Below the pieces are notes generated by a model that saw nothing but the letters and a program-made list of their open reading frames with translations, ran no database searches and was not told the origin of the DNA. Position numbers and translations under genes: made by a program. Of a stretch of DNA of 64,000 bases, positions 23,988-36,346 are shown one piece after another. This stretch comes from Sesamum alatum. Lineage: Eukaryota > Streptophyta > Magnoliopsida > Lamiales > Pedaliaceae. Within the stretch, counting starts at the first letter, position 1. The number at the start of each line of letters is the position of its first letter. The DNA lies in NCBI GenBank assembly GCA_034509735.1, contig JACGWO010000006.1:5657001-5721000 (forward strand), written 5' to 3'.

Positions 23988-24240
23988 AATAATGGAACAT
24001 GTATTTCTTGACAAGTCATTTCAGGTGCTGCGTTCATTCATCATTTCCTTTCCATCTTACGATTTCAATTGCATTTTCCTGAGGAATGGACAATTTAAAT
24101 AGACAATGTTTCAATTGGATGATTTGAAGGGTATATTTGTCACAAATATTCTTGACAATAAAGAATTGACCTCATCATTCACAAATCAAATTATTTATAA
24201 TAAGAACCTAGAGAACAATACAAAAATTAGTTTTTTTTTT
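23988..24240 (+). other. Conserved 3' flank / 3' UTR of NLR-B
   Basis: The segment at about 24040-24100 (ctttccatcttac, aattcaatt-like and gaggaatggacaat strings) is recognisable in reverse complement downstream of NLR-C at 36170-36245. Conservation after the stop codon suggests a 3' UTR. No poly(A) signal can be assigned with certainty. Confidence 0.5.
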
Positions 24241-24460
24241 CCAACCTGTCATGGATTGTGCTCTGTGTAAGTTCAACTTAAACTTGGCGATTAAATGTTG
24301 ATTATTTGAGTGCTCGAGAATAGACCTTATTTTATCATCATTCTTTGTTTATCATTAATAATTACATCATACTAAAAGGTCTATTAATTTAACCACATAC
24401 ACTTTTATATTTTTGCATAATCAAATCCTTGCGTTTTGACAGTGTATAAAGAATAATTTT
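24241..24460 (+). repeat. Duplicated block, also at 32806-33020
   Basis: Both copies share ttgtgct(c/a)tgt, aagttcaacttaaactt, tttgagtgct, tcattttatcatc-like strings and taatttaac, in the same orientation. No coding potential. It lies directly downstream of NLR-B here but is 3 kb from any NLR at 32.8 kb. Confidence 0.6.
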
Positions 24461-25332
24461 TGTTGCATAAAACTTTAAACTTGTATTGTATTTATTATAT
24501 TTTAATAATTAATTGTCAATTATTTTCTTAATTAACCTTTTAAACTATATAACCAAAATAACATATATTATTGAAAGAAAATTTCTAAGTTAAGTATCAT
24601 ATTTAATTAAAATAGACATACACTTAAGCAATTTTTTCATAACTAATGAGAATTATAAAATAAAAATTACTTGAATTATATATGCTAAATATACTAAAGT
24701 GATAACTTATGTGTACTTGTGATAAAAAATTTATACATCGTAAGTTCAACTAATAAATTATAACACGTGTTTATGATAATTAATATACTTTACTTTTTGA
24801 ATAAAACACTAATTTTGTTATTAATAATATATTTGAGCAATTTAATACGTCTTTTTGCGGAAGCTTTAACTTAATAATTATTAATTAGTTACATTGCTTA
24901 TAAGAAAAACAGTTCTATATCTATATCTATATCTATGTTTTATTTATTTATTTATTATCTATAAAAATATGAACCACCTAAAAAGTTTCTTCCTTTTTTA
25001 TTGATGGGACTAAACTAACCTTGTAATATTATTTTTAAGGATAAAATTGTAAAATAATATTTTTATTAAGTCCTACTAAATACTTTTCACATTATCCATA
25101 TTTACTCTTATTAATTACTTTTCACATTGTCCATATTTATTTCTATTAAATAATTTTCACATTACACTTATTCACTTATAGTTTGTTTTTTGTATATTAT
25201 ACTCATAATATAATACACTTATTGGATAGAAAATACCCCTGTGATATAACACAAAATGGCTATAAAAAATCACGAAAATTCAAAGGATTTCAGGTTGAGA
25301 AATTTCCTAGCATAGGTATAAATTAATAAGAA
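24461..25332. other. AT-rich intergenic sequence
   Basis: No gene. A (tctata)n run at about 24913-24937 resembles Helitron 5' starts, and three loosely similar 'acttttcacattatccatattta' phrases occur at 25080-25170. No complete element could be assigned. Confidence 0.5.
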
Positions 25333-25785
25333 GGGTTAAATGCATTTTTGGTCTAGTAGTTTAGGTCATTTAGCATTTTCGTCCTTTAATTTTTTTAGGA
25401 TAGCATTTTGGTCCTCCATCTTTTTAATTTTTTTTGATTTTAGTCCTTTTTTTTGCTGGATATCACCCTTATCACCGGAAAAATACATGTGTCTCTCACA
25501 TGACATTTTAAAATTGGAGCTTTTGTTCCTATTGGCCCATTTCTATCACCATTTTTGTCCTTTAACTTAAGTAGCATTTTGGTCCTGCATTTTTTTAATT
25601 TTCGCAATTTTAGTCTTTTTAGCATTGAAGTTCACCCTTCTCGTCGGTGGAGGTGAACTCCGATGAACGAAAGGACTTGAATCGCAAAAGTTGAAAAGAT
25701 GTTGGATCAAAATGCAAGTCTAGAAAGTTGAAGGAGAAAAATGCCAAATAGCTTAAGTTACGGGACCAAAAATACATGTAATCCT
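25333..25785. mobile_element. Mutator-like MITE (453 bp)
   Basis: Left end gggttaaatgcatttttggt (about 25333), right end reverse complement aggattacatgtatttttgg, with further paired phrases (ccgttaattt/aaagtt-like). Flanks taataagaa (25324-25332) and aaataagaa (25786-25794) match at 8 of 9. No ORF. The same family as the MITE at 55460-55788 by its 'aatgcatttttggtcc' ends. Confidence 0.62.
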
Positions 25786-25864
25786 AAATAAGAATTAGTT
25801 AGATCACATTACAAAAAAATGCGGGAATTGCAACGGATCTAGGAACAATTTTTTTTTTTTTTTT

Positions 25865-26560
25865 CATTTGGAACGGTAAAGAGATCACTCGATGATTTTG
25901 GACCTCGAGCAGGAACGGTTATGGAACGGTCAGCCTTCCGTTGAAACTGGAGGTGTTCCTAATATTTAGGAACGGTTCCGCCTTGACCGTTCTTATATTG
26001 GAACTGTTTTTGGCGTACAATGTAGAAACGGTTCCTAATTACCTTTGTGTGTATGAATATATAATTTGTGTATTTGGAACACCTTGTTAATATTTGGAAC
26101 GGTCACATGTAACGTAAATCACGTAAATTGGAACAGTCGTTGGAATACGGATTGCAGCGGACCGAATATATTGGAGATACATTTCGGCACTGATTCTGGA
26201 ATACAAATTGGAACTACGAATTATAACTTTGGGGATAGATTTTGCAATGGTCGTTGGAACACACATAGACCTGCTTTGCTAAGGAACGTAGAAATGAATT
26301 TGTAATCTTTATTTGGAATACGTGTTTGGACCGGTTTTAGGTATTCGATTTAGAACGCTAACTATACCATGAAATCATTGAATTTGGACTAATTTTAGGA
26401 ACGATCTGCCCCTAATTTGAAATTCTTTTTATACTATTTTAGGAACGGTGGTCCCCTAATTTAGAATTATTTTTTATACGGTTTTAGGAACGGTGGGCTC
26501 ATTAAACCAGTAACAAGTTGGAACGGTTACATCGATTTTTATGAGATCCTTGACCGTTCC
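25865..26560. repeat. Left subterminal repeat array of the CACTA
   Basis: Many copies of ggaacggt, gaacggtt or aaccgttcc-like octamers in both orientations, often separated by 15-60 bp. The array is non-coding; the ORF at 26066-26305 is an accident of the repeats. Confidence 0.85.
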
Positions 26561-26766
26561 TAAATAAATGAATCATCAAATTATTTTATATAATAATAAT
26601 AATTATTATTAAAAAATATATTAAATTATTAATAATATTTTTTGAATTTGGTTAAATAATTAATATTTAAATACCAAAAAATGCATAATTTGGAAATAAA
26701 AATTATATTAAATAAAAATATTATGAAATTTAATTACAAAAATTATTTTTTAAAAAAATCTTAAAT

Positions 26767-28277
26767 CTACACCCCACCCCCCTCGTCCTGGTCCATATCA
26801 TCATCGTCTGGAGGGGGGGCTCTGTCGGAAGTCGTGACGGGCCGGCAGCGGAGTTGTTGGTCTGCAGGGTCTTCATCATACCCATCATATCGACCATCAT
26901 CTCCTCCAGCCGGACCATGCGATCCTCCAAGTTCGACACTGCTAAGGCCGTGGGCCTCAGAACCAAGATCAAATACTCGGCCCTTGTTCTTACCCCCGAC
27001 TGCAGCCAGCCACAACTCTTGCTCGGTCTGCGCCACCGAGCCCTCCGATTTGGCCGGACGATCCCTAGGATCGGCCGTGGCCTGAGACTGGTGATCCTCC
27101 AACAACTTCTGGAACGTCTCCTGCAAAAATAGTAAATTATTATTATTATTATTATTATTTTCAAAAATAAAAAAAAATAAATTTGAATATGTAATTCAAT
27201 GCTTACCGCCACCCCCGCTGCCTCGAGCCGCTTCAACCGCCGTCGGCTTTCTTCTTGTAGCATCTGGAGAATAACTGCATCTGCTTGACTGGCCGACTAA
27301 GTTGCGTCTCCTGTAAAAAAAAAAATAAACTGTTATTATAATTTTTAATTTAATAATGATGAATACTTTTAAAAAGATAAAATTTCTTACCATCTTCCTC
27401 TTGTGCATCCCGGCGGAGGCAGAACCCCCACGGTACACAGTAGAGGATGCGGCTGGGTTGGCGAACCGGTTGGCCTTATTCTTGGCGCACTCCTTGATGT
27501 CCCAGTACAGCAGGAGCTGCCGCCAGACTTCGTTTGCCAGCCAGAGAGGCTTCACCAGAGACTGCCTGGCGAGGACGAACTTCTTGCGGAGGAACTTCCC
27601 TTCAAACATATGGAAGATCTTGAACATGGACTCGTCATCACAGTCCCACCAGTACGTGATCTATAAAAAAAAATATTAAAATATTTAATATATAAATTCA
27701 ATTGATACCGTTAAACTGAAATTAAAGTATGTTACCTTCAGGCTCTCGAACCAGAAATGTTGGTGCTTTAGTGGCACTTGACGCAAACAGCCCCAAGGGT
27801 GGGGATAGTGTCCTCGCACCACCGCGTACATGCGCTCGGGTATCTTCCGCTCAGCCCTGAAATTATATAATAATTAGTGTGACATAAAAATAATAATTTA
27901 AATCACAAAAATATTTAAAATATATATATATATATACTTGGCTTCGACGAGGGTGATATACTAGCGCGCGGATGGTGGGAGGAGTGGTGGCGTAGTGGGG
28001 ATGGTGGGGGTGGTGCAGCCCATGGATAGGCCGGATCTACCACTGGTGCGGGAGTAGATGGTCCGGCAGCCTCCTCGACAGGTGCAAGAGTAGAGGAATC
28101 GGGCTGCTGATCTGGCCGTGGTGCTGCAGGTGCCTGCTCTGCCGGTGGTGGTAGTGGTGGTCGGAATACTGCTTCCCCACCCTGGGAAGCAACACCCGCC
28201 GGCGGTGTGGCCGCTGAGCCAGGACCACGGCCGCGACGACGTCCACCTCCTCGAGATGGGAAATCCTGATCACACAT
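26767..28277 (-). pseudogene. CACTA second gene: plant transposase (Ptta/En/Spm, PF03004-like)
   Basis: Five exons with good splice sites can be read on the minus strand: about 28277-27938 (Pro/Ala-rich N-terminus after MCDQDFPSRGGGRRRGRG), 27856-27736 (ERMYAVVRGHYPHPWG), 27660-27391 (WWDCDDESMFKIFHMFEGKF, LLLYWDIKECAKNKANR, MHKRKM), 27310-27207 and 27120-26767 (ETFQKLLEDHQSQ ... GGKNKGRVFDLGSEAHGL). The order and motifs match the plant En/Spm-type second protein, thought to bind the subterminal repeats. Exon 4 has an in-frame TGA where Trp is expected, and the last exon changes frame after LGSEAHG, where a coiled-coil string (LEEMMVDMMGMMKTLQ) appears in another frame. Not functional as it stands. 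Confidence 0.75.
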
Positions 28278-28455
28278 GATCTACATGTTTTTTTAAAAAT
28301 ATTAGTGGTATCAATTTTTAAAAAATATAAGTATCAATTTATTTTTTAATAATGATAATTTTCAAAATTTTCAAAATAAAAATATAAAGTAAGAACCAAA
28401 ATTCTATACTAAGTCGCAAAATTTATCTAATAAATGGATGCTAAATCCAAAAATT

Positions 28456-30144
28456 TTATGAAATTTTCCCTACAATGTATACTATATCCCAAAATTCTTT
28501 CCTAAAATGTGCAACCTTCCTCTCCATTTGATTTTTAGTGAAGGCTTTTTTGTTGCTGCGATAAGGATGATCCGGTGGGAGGAACTGCCTGTGGCAGTCT
28601 AAATAGCATGCCTTCCGACCATGCTGTAAATAGAATGCTCGTGTGTACTCCATACAAATTGAACACCCCATAACACCAGCGGTACTCTATCCAGACGTCA
28701 TCCCATAAGTGGGAAGGTCGTTTACTGTCCACATCAATGCGGCCCGCATCATAAATGCCTAGTTTGTCGCAGTGTCGTGCATACGTACACCCACATGCCA
28801 TAAATTCTGCAACTCCTCGATCAACGGCTCCAAGTAGACATCAATAAGACGTTTGAGATTCGATAGGCCAGGGATCACCATCGTTAGGAACATATACTCA
28901 GACTTCATGCACATTCTCGGTGGGAGATTATATGGTGTAAGTATCACGAGCTAACATGAGTAAGTTTTACCATACTGGCCGTGCGGTGCAAACCCATCCG
29001 TGCACAACTCAAGTCTAACATTACGGGGCATAGCTGCAAAATCAAGATATGTCCTTCCAAGCCTCTGCATCGGACATATGACACATGGATCCTTCCCCGT
29101 CTGGTGGCTCGCATGCCAAGTCATATGCTCTGCAGTGGCCTCCGACGCATACAACCTCTGCAGTCGATGGGTAAGTGTTTGATACCTAAGAATGACATAC
29201 GGGGATTTCTTGCGTCTAGGATTTCTGTCCTTTGTGGGCTTGTACCTAGCGTCTCCACAAAACTTGCAATATTCCAAGTCAATATCGTCCTTCCAATACA
29301 ACATGCAACCGTTTTTGCACGCATCAATCTTCTGAACTGGTAACCTTAATTCTCTTATCAATTTCTTCGTACTATAATAATCGGTGGAGAGAGTGTGATC
29401 GCGGGGCATTACAGTATCAGCCCACTGGCACAAGCAATCATATGTATGCTCGGAAAAACCCCCTTCGGCCTTGATATTCACCAAAGAAGCAATTGATGCC
29501 AACTGAGATGTGGTGAAACTGTTCCACAACAGTTGGTCCGCAGCATGAACTTCATAAAAAAAAGGGTCTAACAAGCCAAACACATAATCATAGGACCCTG
29601 AATTGTAATATGAACTAGGACCCACATCAGAAGGACAATATCGAGTACCATCATCAACCGGTCCTTCCTGGTTATATGAAGACCAAAAAGACGGCTCGGC
29701 GGCATCGAATACCATCCTCTACGCCAAATCCATCTGAGCCACATCACCTTAATGTGAACTACCCTTCTCCTGAACGGGTGGCATTTGCTGCTGTTGCACA
29801 GGGGGCGCTGTCAATGCTTCAAAGTATTCCTGCACCCTCTCCTCACCATGCGAAGTCCAATTATAATACTCCGGCATAAACCCTTTCATACACAAGTCGA
29901 AATTTACCTCTTCAGGTATTTTGAACCGTTCGTCTTTGCACTTTCGGAAGGGACACCTAATCTTCTCCCCGTCCATATATGCACGTTGAGACTGGGCCCA
30001 TTCTAGAAATGTTGTAACACCATCCTCAAACTCCGGCATCACACCCAGCACGTCTCGATCATACATCCATCTCCTCAACTGTCTTAACATGATTGGTCCT
30101 ACGTACACAAGTAATTCACAATAGTAATTAAATGACCAGAACAA
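28456..30144 (-). pseudogene. TNP2-type CACTA transposase, N-terminal half with stops
   Basis: A single frame on the minus strand contains a transposase-associated domain (RRWMYDRDVLG ... IRCPFRKCKDERF, about 30090-29800), then the TNP2 region: KIDACKNGCMLYWKDDIDLE, YCKFCGDARYKP, LQRLYASEATAEHMTWH, LELCTDGFAPHGQYGKTYSC, VILTPYNLPP, MKSEYMFLTMVIPG, YLEPLIEELQNLW, and FYLQHGRKACYLDCHRQFLP. In-frame stops interrupt it at about 29749, 29720, 28951, 28759 and near 28672. Several replace Trp codons (as at TYSC-stop). The frame ends at VGKIS (28456), so the second half of the roughly 1,000-aa transposase is missing. Confidence 0.85.
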
Positions 30145-30359
30145 ATTATATATATATATAATTAACCATTAAAGAATTTCAACTTTTTACCTGAGCAAAA
30201 CACCTTTTAAAATCAATGCATTTTGCGCAAATATAGTTGATATTTTTGATTTGAAGTATAAAGAATCAAGAAAGGGAGTTAGAACAAATGAGTTGGAGAG
30301 TAATTATAAGAACAATTAAAATGAAGGGGGACATATACATAAAAAAATATTGGAGCGGG

Positions 30360-30990
30360 CATTGGAATATTATTTTGAACACTAAACTAGCCGTTGAAAT
30401 ATAGCCGTTGCTCCATCATTAGGAACGGTCTCTGGCATGGACATAAGAACGGTAAAGTTACCGTTGTAATATAGCCGTTTGTGCATATTTGGAACGATCG
30501 TCGGCACACATAATCGTTTATGTAAACGGACCGTTCCTAATAGTAGCACTTTTGGGAACAATTTTTGGAACCACCCTTGATTTCCTAAATACCCACAATT
30601 TAGAACGGTCATTGCATTACATTGTTCACTTAAGGCATAAAAGGATCTCATTTAGCACTACATGTTGGAACGGTCGTGCAAGCGTTCCAAATCGACCCGA
30701 GCTTTGGAGCACGTCTAGGAGCGGTCCCTTTTCCTGGTCAAATATCCATTTCAATTTCCACATATGTGTTCCAAATGGACTACCAAAATATATCCGGTCC
30801 CTTTTTGGAACGGTAATGGGTTTACATATTGGCACACATACGTTGACACACAAATAGGAACGGTAAAGCCGTTCCTACATGTTCTGACTCTGATTAATAC
30901 GAAAGTGACTTCAGCAACGGGTTACCGTTCCACAACATTTCCAGTTACCGTTCCTATTTAGAGCGGGATTTGGAACGGTCATATTAAACC
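30360..30990. repeat. Right subterminal repeat array of the CACTA
   Basis: Dense ggaacggt / accgttcc octamers mirroring the left array. It ends at the terminal repeat at 31001-31018. Confidence 0.85.
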
Positions 30991-31214
30991 ATCCCAATGA
31001 CCGTATTTTTTTATAGTGTCACTTGATTTATTAAAATAGATCAGATGAAAAATGAAAATCAATTAAATGAATTGTCATTTAAAGCAAACATTTTGAAGAG
31101 TAACACAGGTTAAAAGATAAAAATGAGAATAAATTAAATCGCTTATCATGTAAAGTGAACACTTTTTTGTTGTAAAATAGACTCAAATGTAAGTGAACAC
31201 TCTTTAATTACCGG

Positions 31215-32384
31215 GTACGTTATTGAATAAATTGAAGTTTGATCATTAAATATTTCATAATTAGGTAATTATTTTTGTATCATTTAAGTTAAAAAATTTA
31301 ATATTTCTTATTCCACTTTAAATCTTTTCTTAAATGGTTTAAACCATTTAGAACTTTGTACTAGAATCTCTTTGGACAACATGATGAATAACATAATTTT
31401 TTTTATAATGAGGCTATTAGTAAAAAATTATGCTATAAATAACTTTAACGATAGTTAACATAAGAATTCAAAAATGAAAAGAAATAATAATATGACTAAT
31501 TAATACATTTTTCTATTTTCAAAATTTGCACACCCCAAAAACTTAAAATAATATTTTATAAATGAAACAAGTTTAGAACAACCACAAGTTCAATGAAAAT
31601 AAAGTTCAATTAGAAAGAAGTATTTTTATGCTTATTCCATAATACAATATTATATTTTCTTTTTATGCTTTGTTGAGTATGATCTAAAAGTAAAAAAAAA
31701 AAAAAAAGAGAGAGAGAGAGAAAGAAAAGTAAAATTTATTTTATTTTTTTCATGTAATGTGATCATCAAGATAAAGTAACATTTCATAAGAATATAATAG
31801 CTTTACTAAACAAATATTTAACAACAAACATTAAGCTACATTAAAATACACCAAGTGAAAAAAGAAAATATGTTTATTCTATTTTAATATATTTTTTCTT
31901 TCGTAAGTATTATATGATACACATACAAAAAAACTTTATATGCATTACTTCTTTTTATAGAAAAATTAATTGCTATATATTTTTTATGTATCAATATTAG
32001 TTTTTGTATATCCTACATACATACATATAGTGTCTGTGTGTGTGTTTGTGTGTCTTTTTATGTGTTCATTGTGTATGTATATAATTATCTTGACCCAAAC
32101 TTACTTATATGAATTGGGATTTACTTATCATAAAAAAGATGCATATACTGCAAGTAGAAAAAATATAATTTATAATATAAAATAATAATTAAAGTGGAAA
32201 AAATTATTTTATTTTTCACTATATGCTTTTACTTTATAAGTACGTACAACAATATTTTTTTATTTATGAAGTACCTAACTAAATTTAGTTAACATATTTT
32301 ATTTGTAAATTTATCTTATTATTATAATAAAATAATTTTATTGAAATAATACGAATCACGTGCAATGCACGTGCTTCTGACTAA
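31215..32384 (+). mobile_element. Helitron-like element, 3' part, copy 2
   Basis: Ends with a perfect hairpin (CACGTGC-aat-GCACGTG, 32357-32373), then seven bases, then CTAA (32381-32384) and T. The body is alignable with 11385-12503 through strings such as atctctttggacaacatgat, ctataaataactttaa and caaccacaagttcaatgaaa. Microsatellite-like (ga)n occurs at 31700-31725. The 5' terminus is not identified. The CACTA ends about 200 bp to the left, so it may have landed in this element. Confidence 0.55.
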
Positions 32385-33409
32385 TTTTATTAAAAATGAA
32401 CAAATTTTTGATGACCATACTCATAATCCAAGTGGTTGATTTTATTTTGTTTTATACACATTTTTAATTTAACAACATAACATCTTATAACAACACATCT
32501 TGTTTAAATTCTTATGATTTTCTTTGACAATTAAAAGAGTTGAAACTAAATTGAAAAATAAAAAGATAATTCAACTCAAAGCAAAAATGATCTTTAAGCA
32601 GATTTTTGACAATGATATAATTTTTGAAATTGCTAATCTATTTGCCGCATTACCTCATTCTTCGTTCCGTTTTAAAATTTTTTATTATCTCTCTTGGAAT
32701 CTTAACAACTTTTATTATTGTTAATTATTTCTTCAATTAATCCAATACTTTTTCCTATTCCCTATTTTCTTATTATTTTTTTTTTTTGTAAAATTTTCTT
32801 TCAACCTAACGTGAATTGTGCTATGTACAAGTTCAACTTAAACTTCAGTATTTAAAGTTGATTCTTCTCTAGTTTGAGTGCTTCAGAATAAATCTCATTT
32901 TATCATCGTTATTCATCAATCCATCATTATATCCTATCAAAAGACCTATTAATTTAACAACACAATTTTAAATCATTGTATTTTGACCTTGTATAAAGAT
33001 TTTTTTTTTTTTTTTTGCATGATTGTATTAATAAGTCATAAATCGATGACATAATAAATTTATTAATTTATTGATTTTCTCCCCCAAATATTAAAGAGAA
33101 GACAATCGAAAGTATGAAATTATGGACATTGTTTGACAAACAAAATAGGTGAACAATGACAATTTATATCTGTTCGAACATATATATAGTTATTTGACTC
33201 CTCCGACAATGAAAATTTATACTAAATGTTTTTTACTCGTAAGATATATAAATTTGACTTATATTTGAAGGTAACACTATTACATTATCAGTATATTCAT
33301 ATAATATAATTATAATTTATACAAAAGTAAATATTGTTTCTCCATTGTTCAAAAGAAAAGAAAGATAATTCATATGACATCATTAATCTTATAAAATTTT
33401 AGTTGATGC
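32385..33409. other. AT-rich sequence with one duplicated block
   Basis: No gene. The segment 32806-33020 is a copy of the block at 24241-24460. A poly(T) run of 20 is at about 32999-33018. Confidence 0.5.
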
Positions 33410-33640
33410 CACTATAAGAAATATTAATTTTTGTCATGATTAATTACTATGGCCAAAAGTAAAAAATTGTAGTGAATAATCATTAGCTACAACTATACAA
33501 TGGATATTGGTTGTTTCAGCAGACAGGGCCATAACATTAATCATAGCTAAAAATCATGACAAGTCTTTTTTTTTTTCTTTATTTTTTCATGTCTAAGAAC
33601 TATTGCAAATACTTGGCCATGGTTAAAATTATTGCAAGTA
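33410..33640. mobile_element. CACTA-like MITE fragment
   Basis: Begins CACTATAAGAAATATTAATT and shares the phrases ttactatggccaaaagtaaaaaat and aaaatttgctacagctaaaaa-like strings with 7331-7628. The right terminus was not found. Confidence 0.3.
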
Positions 33641-33721
33641 TATTTTTAAAGTTTTTTTTTAAGAAAACATACATGTTCCCTTATTAAATATATGTAGAAA
33701 ACAAACAAATTAAACATATTT

Positions 33722-34976
33722 GCGTAAATGGTACATTTGTTCCCTTAAGTTTTCGTTGAGAATCACATTAGTCCATCAAGTTCATTTATTGACTTTAGCA
33801 TCCCCAAACTTTAATTTTTATCTCAATTTGGTCCATATGACCACTTCCCGTCAAAAATACGACCGGATTTTCACTTTTTAAAGGGTAAATTGGTCAACTC
33901 TAGTTTGTAAAATTGTCAAAGTATTCATATTTTTAAGTGAAAAAACAACTCTTTTTATATTTTTGTATGTTGACTATGATGTAATTGTTTTATGTGAATA
34001 ATGAAAACCTTGAACTCTTGTGAACGTAATAATAACATATTTCTTAACTTACAGTAAGCAGTCTCTTTTTTTTTTTTCTTTTTAAATTTTTCAGTTGTTA
34101 AAAAAATTAAAATTATGAATTAATTTTACAAAAGTTATCTAATCTGAAAAAATAATGAAAAAGTCTAAGTCAATATTTTTTTTATCTGAAGTGTTACGGA
34201 TAAGTCTAAAAAAGTTAAACCTTAATAATCTTTAAATGTTTGGAGTTTCGAATGGAAATTTGGTGGAATATACTATTGAAGTAGAATTTTTGATGGATTT
34301 CATATATATATATATATATATATAATTTAGTTTAAGAGATTTTTCTAAATATATAGTTCCATTTTATTGAAAAAGTTCTATAAAAATCTCTTAAAATGAA
34401 TTATATATAATATATAAAATTCATCGAATAATCTACTTAAAAAGTACATTCCACCAATTTTTCGTTCAAAACCTTAGCTGTTGATAATTAATAAACATTG
34501 TTAAAATTTAATTTCCTTAGACTTATGTTTAACTCCTAAGATAGAAAACTACCAACTAAGATTTTTTTAATTATGTTTTTAGACAGATAACTTCTGAAAT
34601 TTGAATAAAAAGAGGCATTTTTATTTTAAGTTAAGCTTTATTATGTTTACAAGAGGTAAAAGTTTTTATTATTCACACAAGATAATTACATCATATTAAA
34701 CTACAAAAATATAAATAAAAAATTGGTTTCGTGCATAAAAGGGACGACTAATTCGATAATTTTACAAAGTTAAGGGACAAATTGCGAAAATTAAACTTAA
34801 ACTAACCATTTTACTCTAAAAAAAGGTCATAATATGGCTACAATTTCACCGGAAAATGGTCCGAGGGACCAAATGAGACAAAAGTCAATGTTGGGGGATG
34901 CTAAAGTCAAGAATGAACTTGAGGGACTAAAGTGATTTTAAACGAAAATTTAAGGGACCAAACGTAGCATTTACCC
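33722..34976. repeat. 1.25-kb long inverted repeat (fold-back)
   Basis: The left arm starts gcgtaaatggtacatttgtt, and the reverse complement of the right end starts gggtaaatgctacgtttggt. Pairing continues through tcaagttcatt, gactttagcatcccc, ttggtcc and a fold-centre of (ta)n at 34303-34325, so the arms are about 600 bp each. There is no ORF. A second right-arm-like copy lies at about 35040-35435 (gatgctaaagtcaaaa, gggactaaagtcatttta), unpaired. A transcript through this would form a long hairpin. Confidence 0.7.
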
Positions 34977-36169
34977 ATTTTTTTATAATATGTCCAAATT
35001 AGATAAGTTTTATAAAACTTAGTCATAACTTTTGATTTTTTTTGTAGCTTTTAAAAATGAAAGAAAAAATGAGGCTACTTATTTTAAGTTAAGAAATATT
35101 TATTTTTATGTCCACAAGAGTTCAAAGTTTTCATTATTCCCATAAGATAATTACATTATCTTCAACATACAATTATAGAAAAATTTATTTTCCCACCTAA
35201 AAGAAGGACTAATTTGATAATTTTACAAACTTAAGTGACTAAATGATAAAAACAAACTTTTAAAACCCTCCATAAAGTCAAATTCCGGCACTTTTTTTTG
35301 TGGAAAATGGTTGGAGGACTAAACTGAGATAAAAACTAAAATTTAGAGATGCTAAAGTCAAAAAATAAAATTAAGGGACTAAAGTCATTTTAAATACAAA
35401 TTTGTGGGACAAATTATACTATTTAGGCAAAAGATATTGTGATATCAGTGTTATTAAATGTTCCTAGAAACAGTATGCACTTCATATGGGGTGTATAGTT
35501 GTCTTTGCATGATTTCCCTACCGAATACTCAGGGAATTCTGTTCGTTGGGTATTAAAGTGAGAATTTTGATAAAACTTGTGTATTAATTATGTCATTTGT
35601 AAAAACTTAGGTATTGAGTCGACATTAAAGATTTACCCAGATAGCAAAATAATTTTTACTCTATTTTAGAATATTCTACTTTATGTATACTTATATAAAA
35701 AGAAAATCTCCTCCACACTCACAAACGGCGGTTAATGACCTGCTGCACCATTTTTTTCTGAAGTTAAAAATGCCCTTCAACCGATAATATAACTAACTTA
35801 TTTAACTTTCAAAATTTACATTAATTGATACATCAATTAGTTTCTTTTCTTTAGTTATTTTCTTTTTTTTTTTAATGCGATGCATTGATTTATATTTTGC
35901 TAGTACTTATAATAATAATAATACATTTTAAAGCGCGAAAGAATTTTTGTTATATGCACGCAGTGACAATGTGCCACAACAACTAATTTCTAAAATAAAA
36001 TCTAAACATACACACTATCTTCAAATCATACCCTCTTATCTCTGTTTGTGTCTCTCTATTTCTGAAAAAAAAAAAAACAAAATGCTTGAAAAATGAATCC
36101 AAGAGACAAAAGACATCTTCCATTAGCATTTCTTCTCAAAACATTAATGAAGACAACCTAATTAATACT
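34977..36169. other. Intergenic sequence with a half inverted-repeat copy
   Basis: 35040-35435 is a second, unpaired copy of the right arm of the fold-back element. From 35440 to 36169 I see no gene or element. Confidence 0.5.
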
Positions 36170-36346
36170 GTATGAGACATATTGTCCGTTCCTCGACATA
36201 TGTAATTGAATTAGTAAGATGGAAAGGGAAATGGACAGTAGACAGTAGAGTAAAATAAACACCCAAATAATAGTTATAATAAGGAAAAAAACAAATTATT
36301 TCAAATAATAAATGATGACATTCTCGAAAATACATGTTTTATTGTT
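36170..36346 (-). other. Conserved 3' flank / 3' UTR of NLR-C
   Basis: In reverse complement this resembles the NLR-B 3' flank (ctttccatctta, attcaatta, gaggaacggacaat). The stretch 36299-36330 (tttcaaataataaatgatgac) is the empty-site counterpart of the MULE insertion near NLR-A. Confidence 0.5.

Larger units (their letters stand above)
25807..31018 (-). mobile_element. CACTA (En/Spm-type) transposon, internally deleted
   Basis: Terminal inverted repeats are CATTACAAAAAAATGCGG on the left and CACTATAAAAAAATACGG as the reverse complement on the right, flanked by TCA on both sides (25804-25806 and 31019-31021). Both ends carry dense subterminal copies of ggaacggt or its complement (25865-26560 and 30360-30990), the usual binding sites for the TnpA-like protein. 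On the minus strand the interior holds a TNP2-type transposase piece (30144-28456) followed by a second spliced gene (28277-26767), the standard two-gene CACTA order. The transposase is cut off about halfway, so the element is non-autonomous. Confidence 0.9.
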
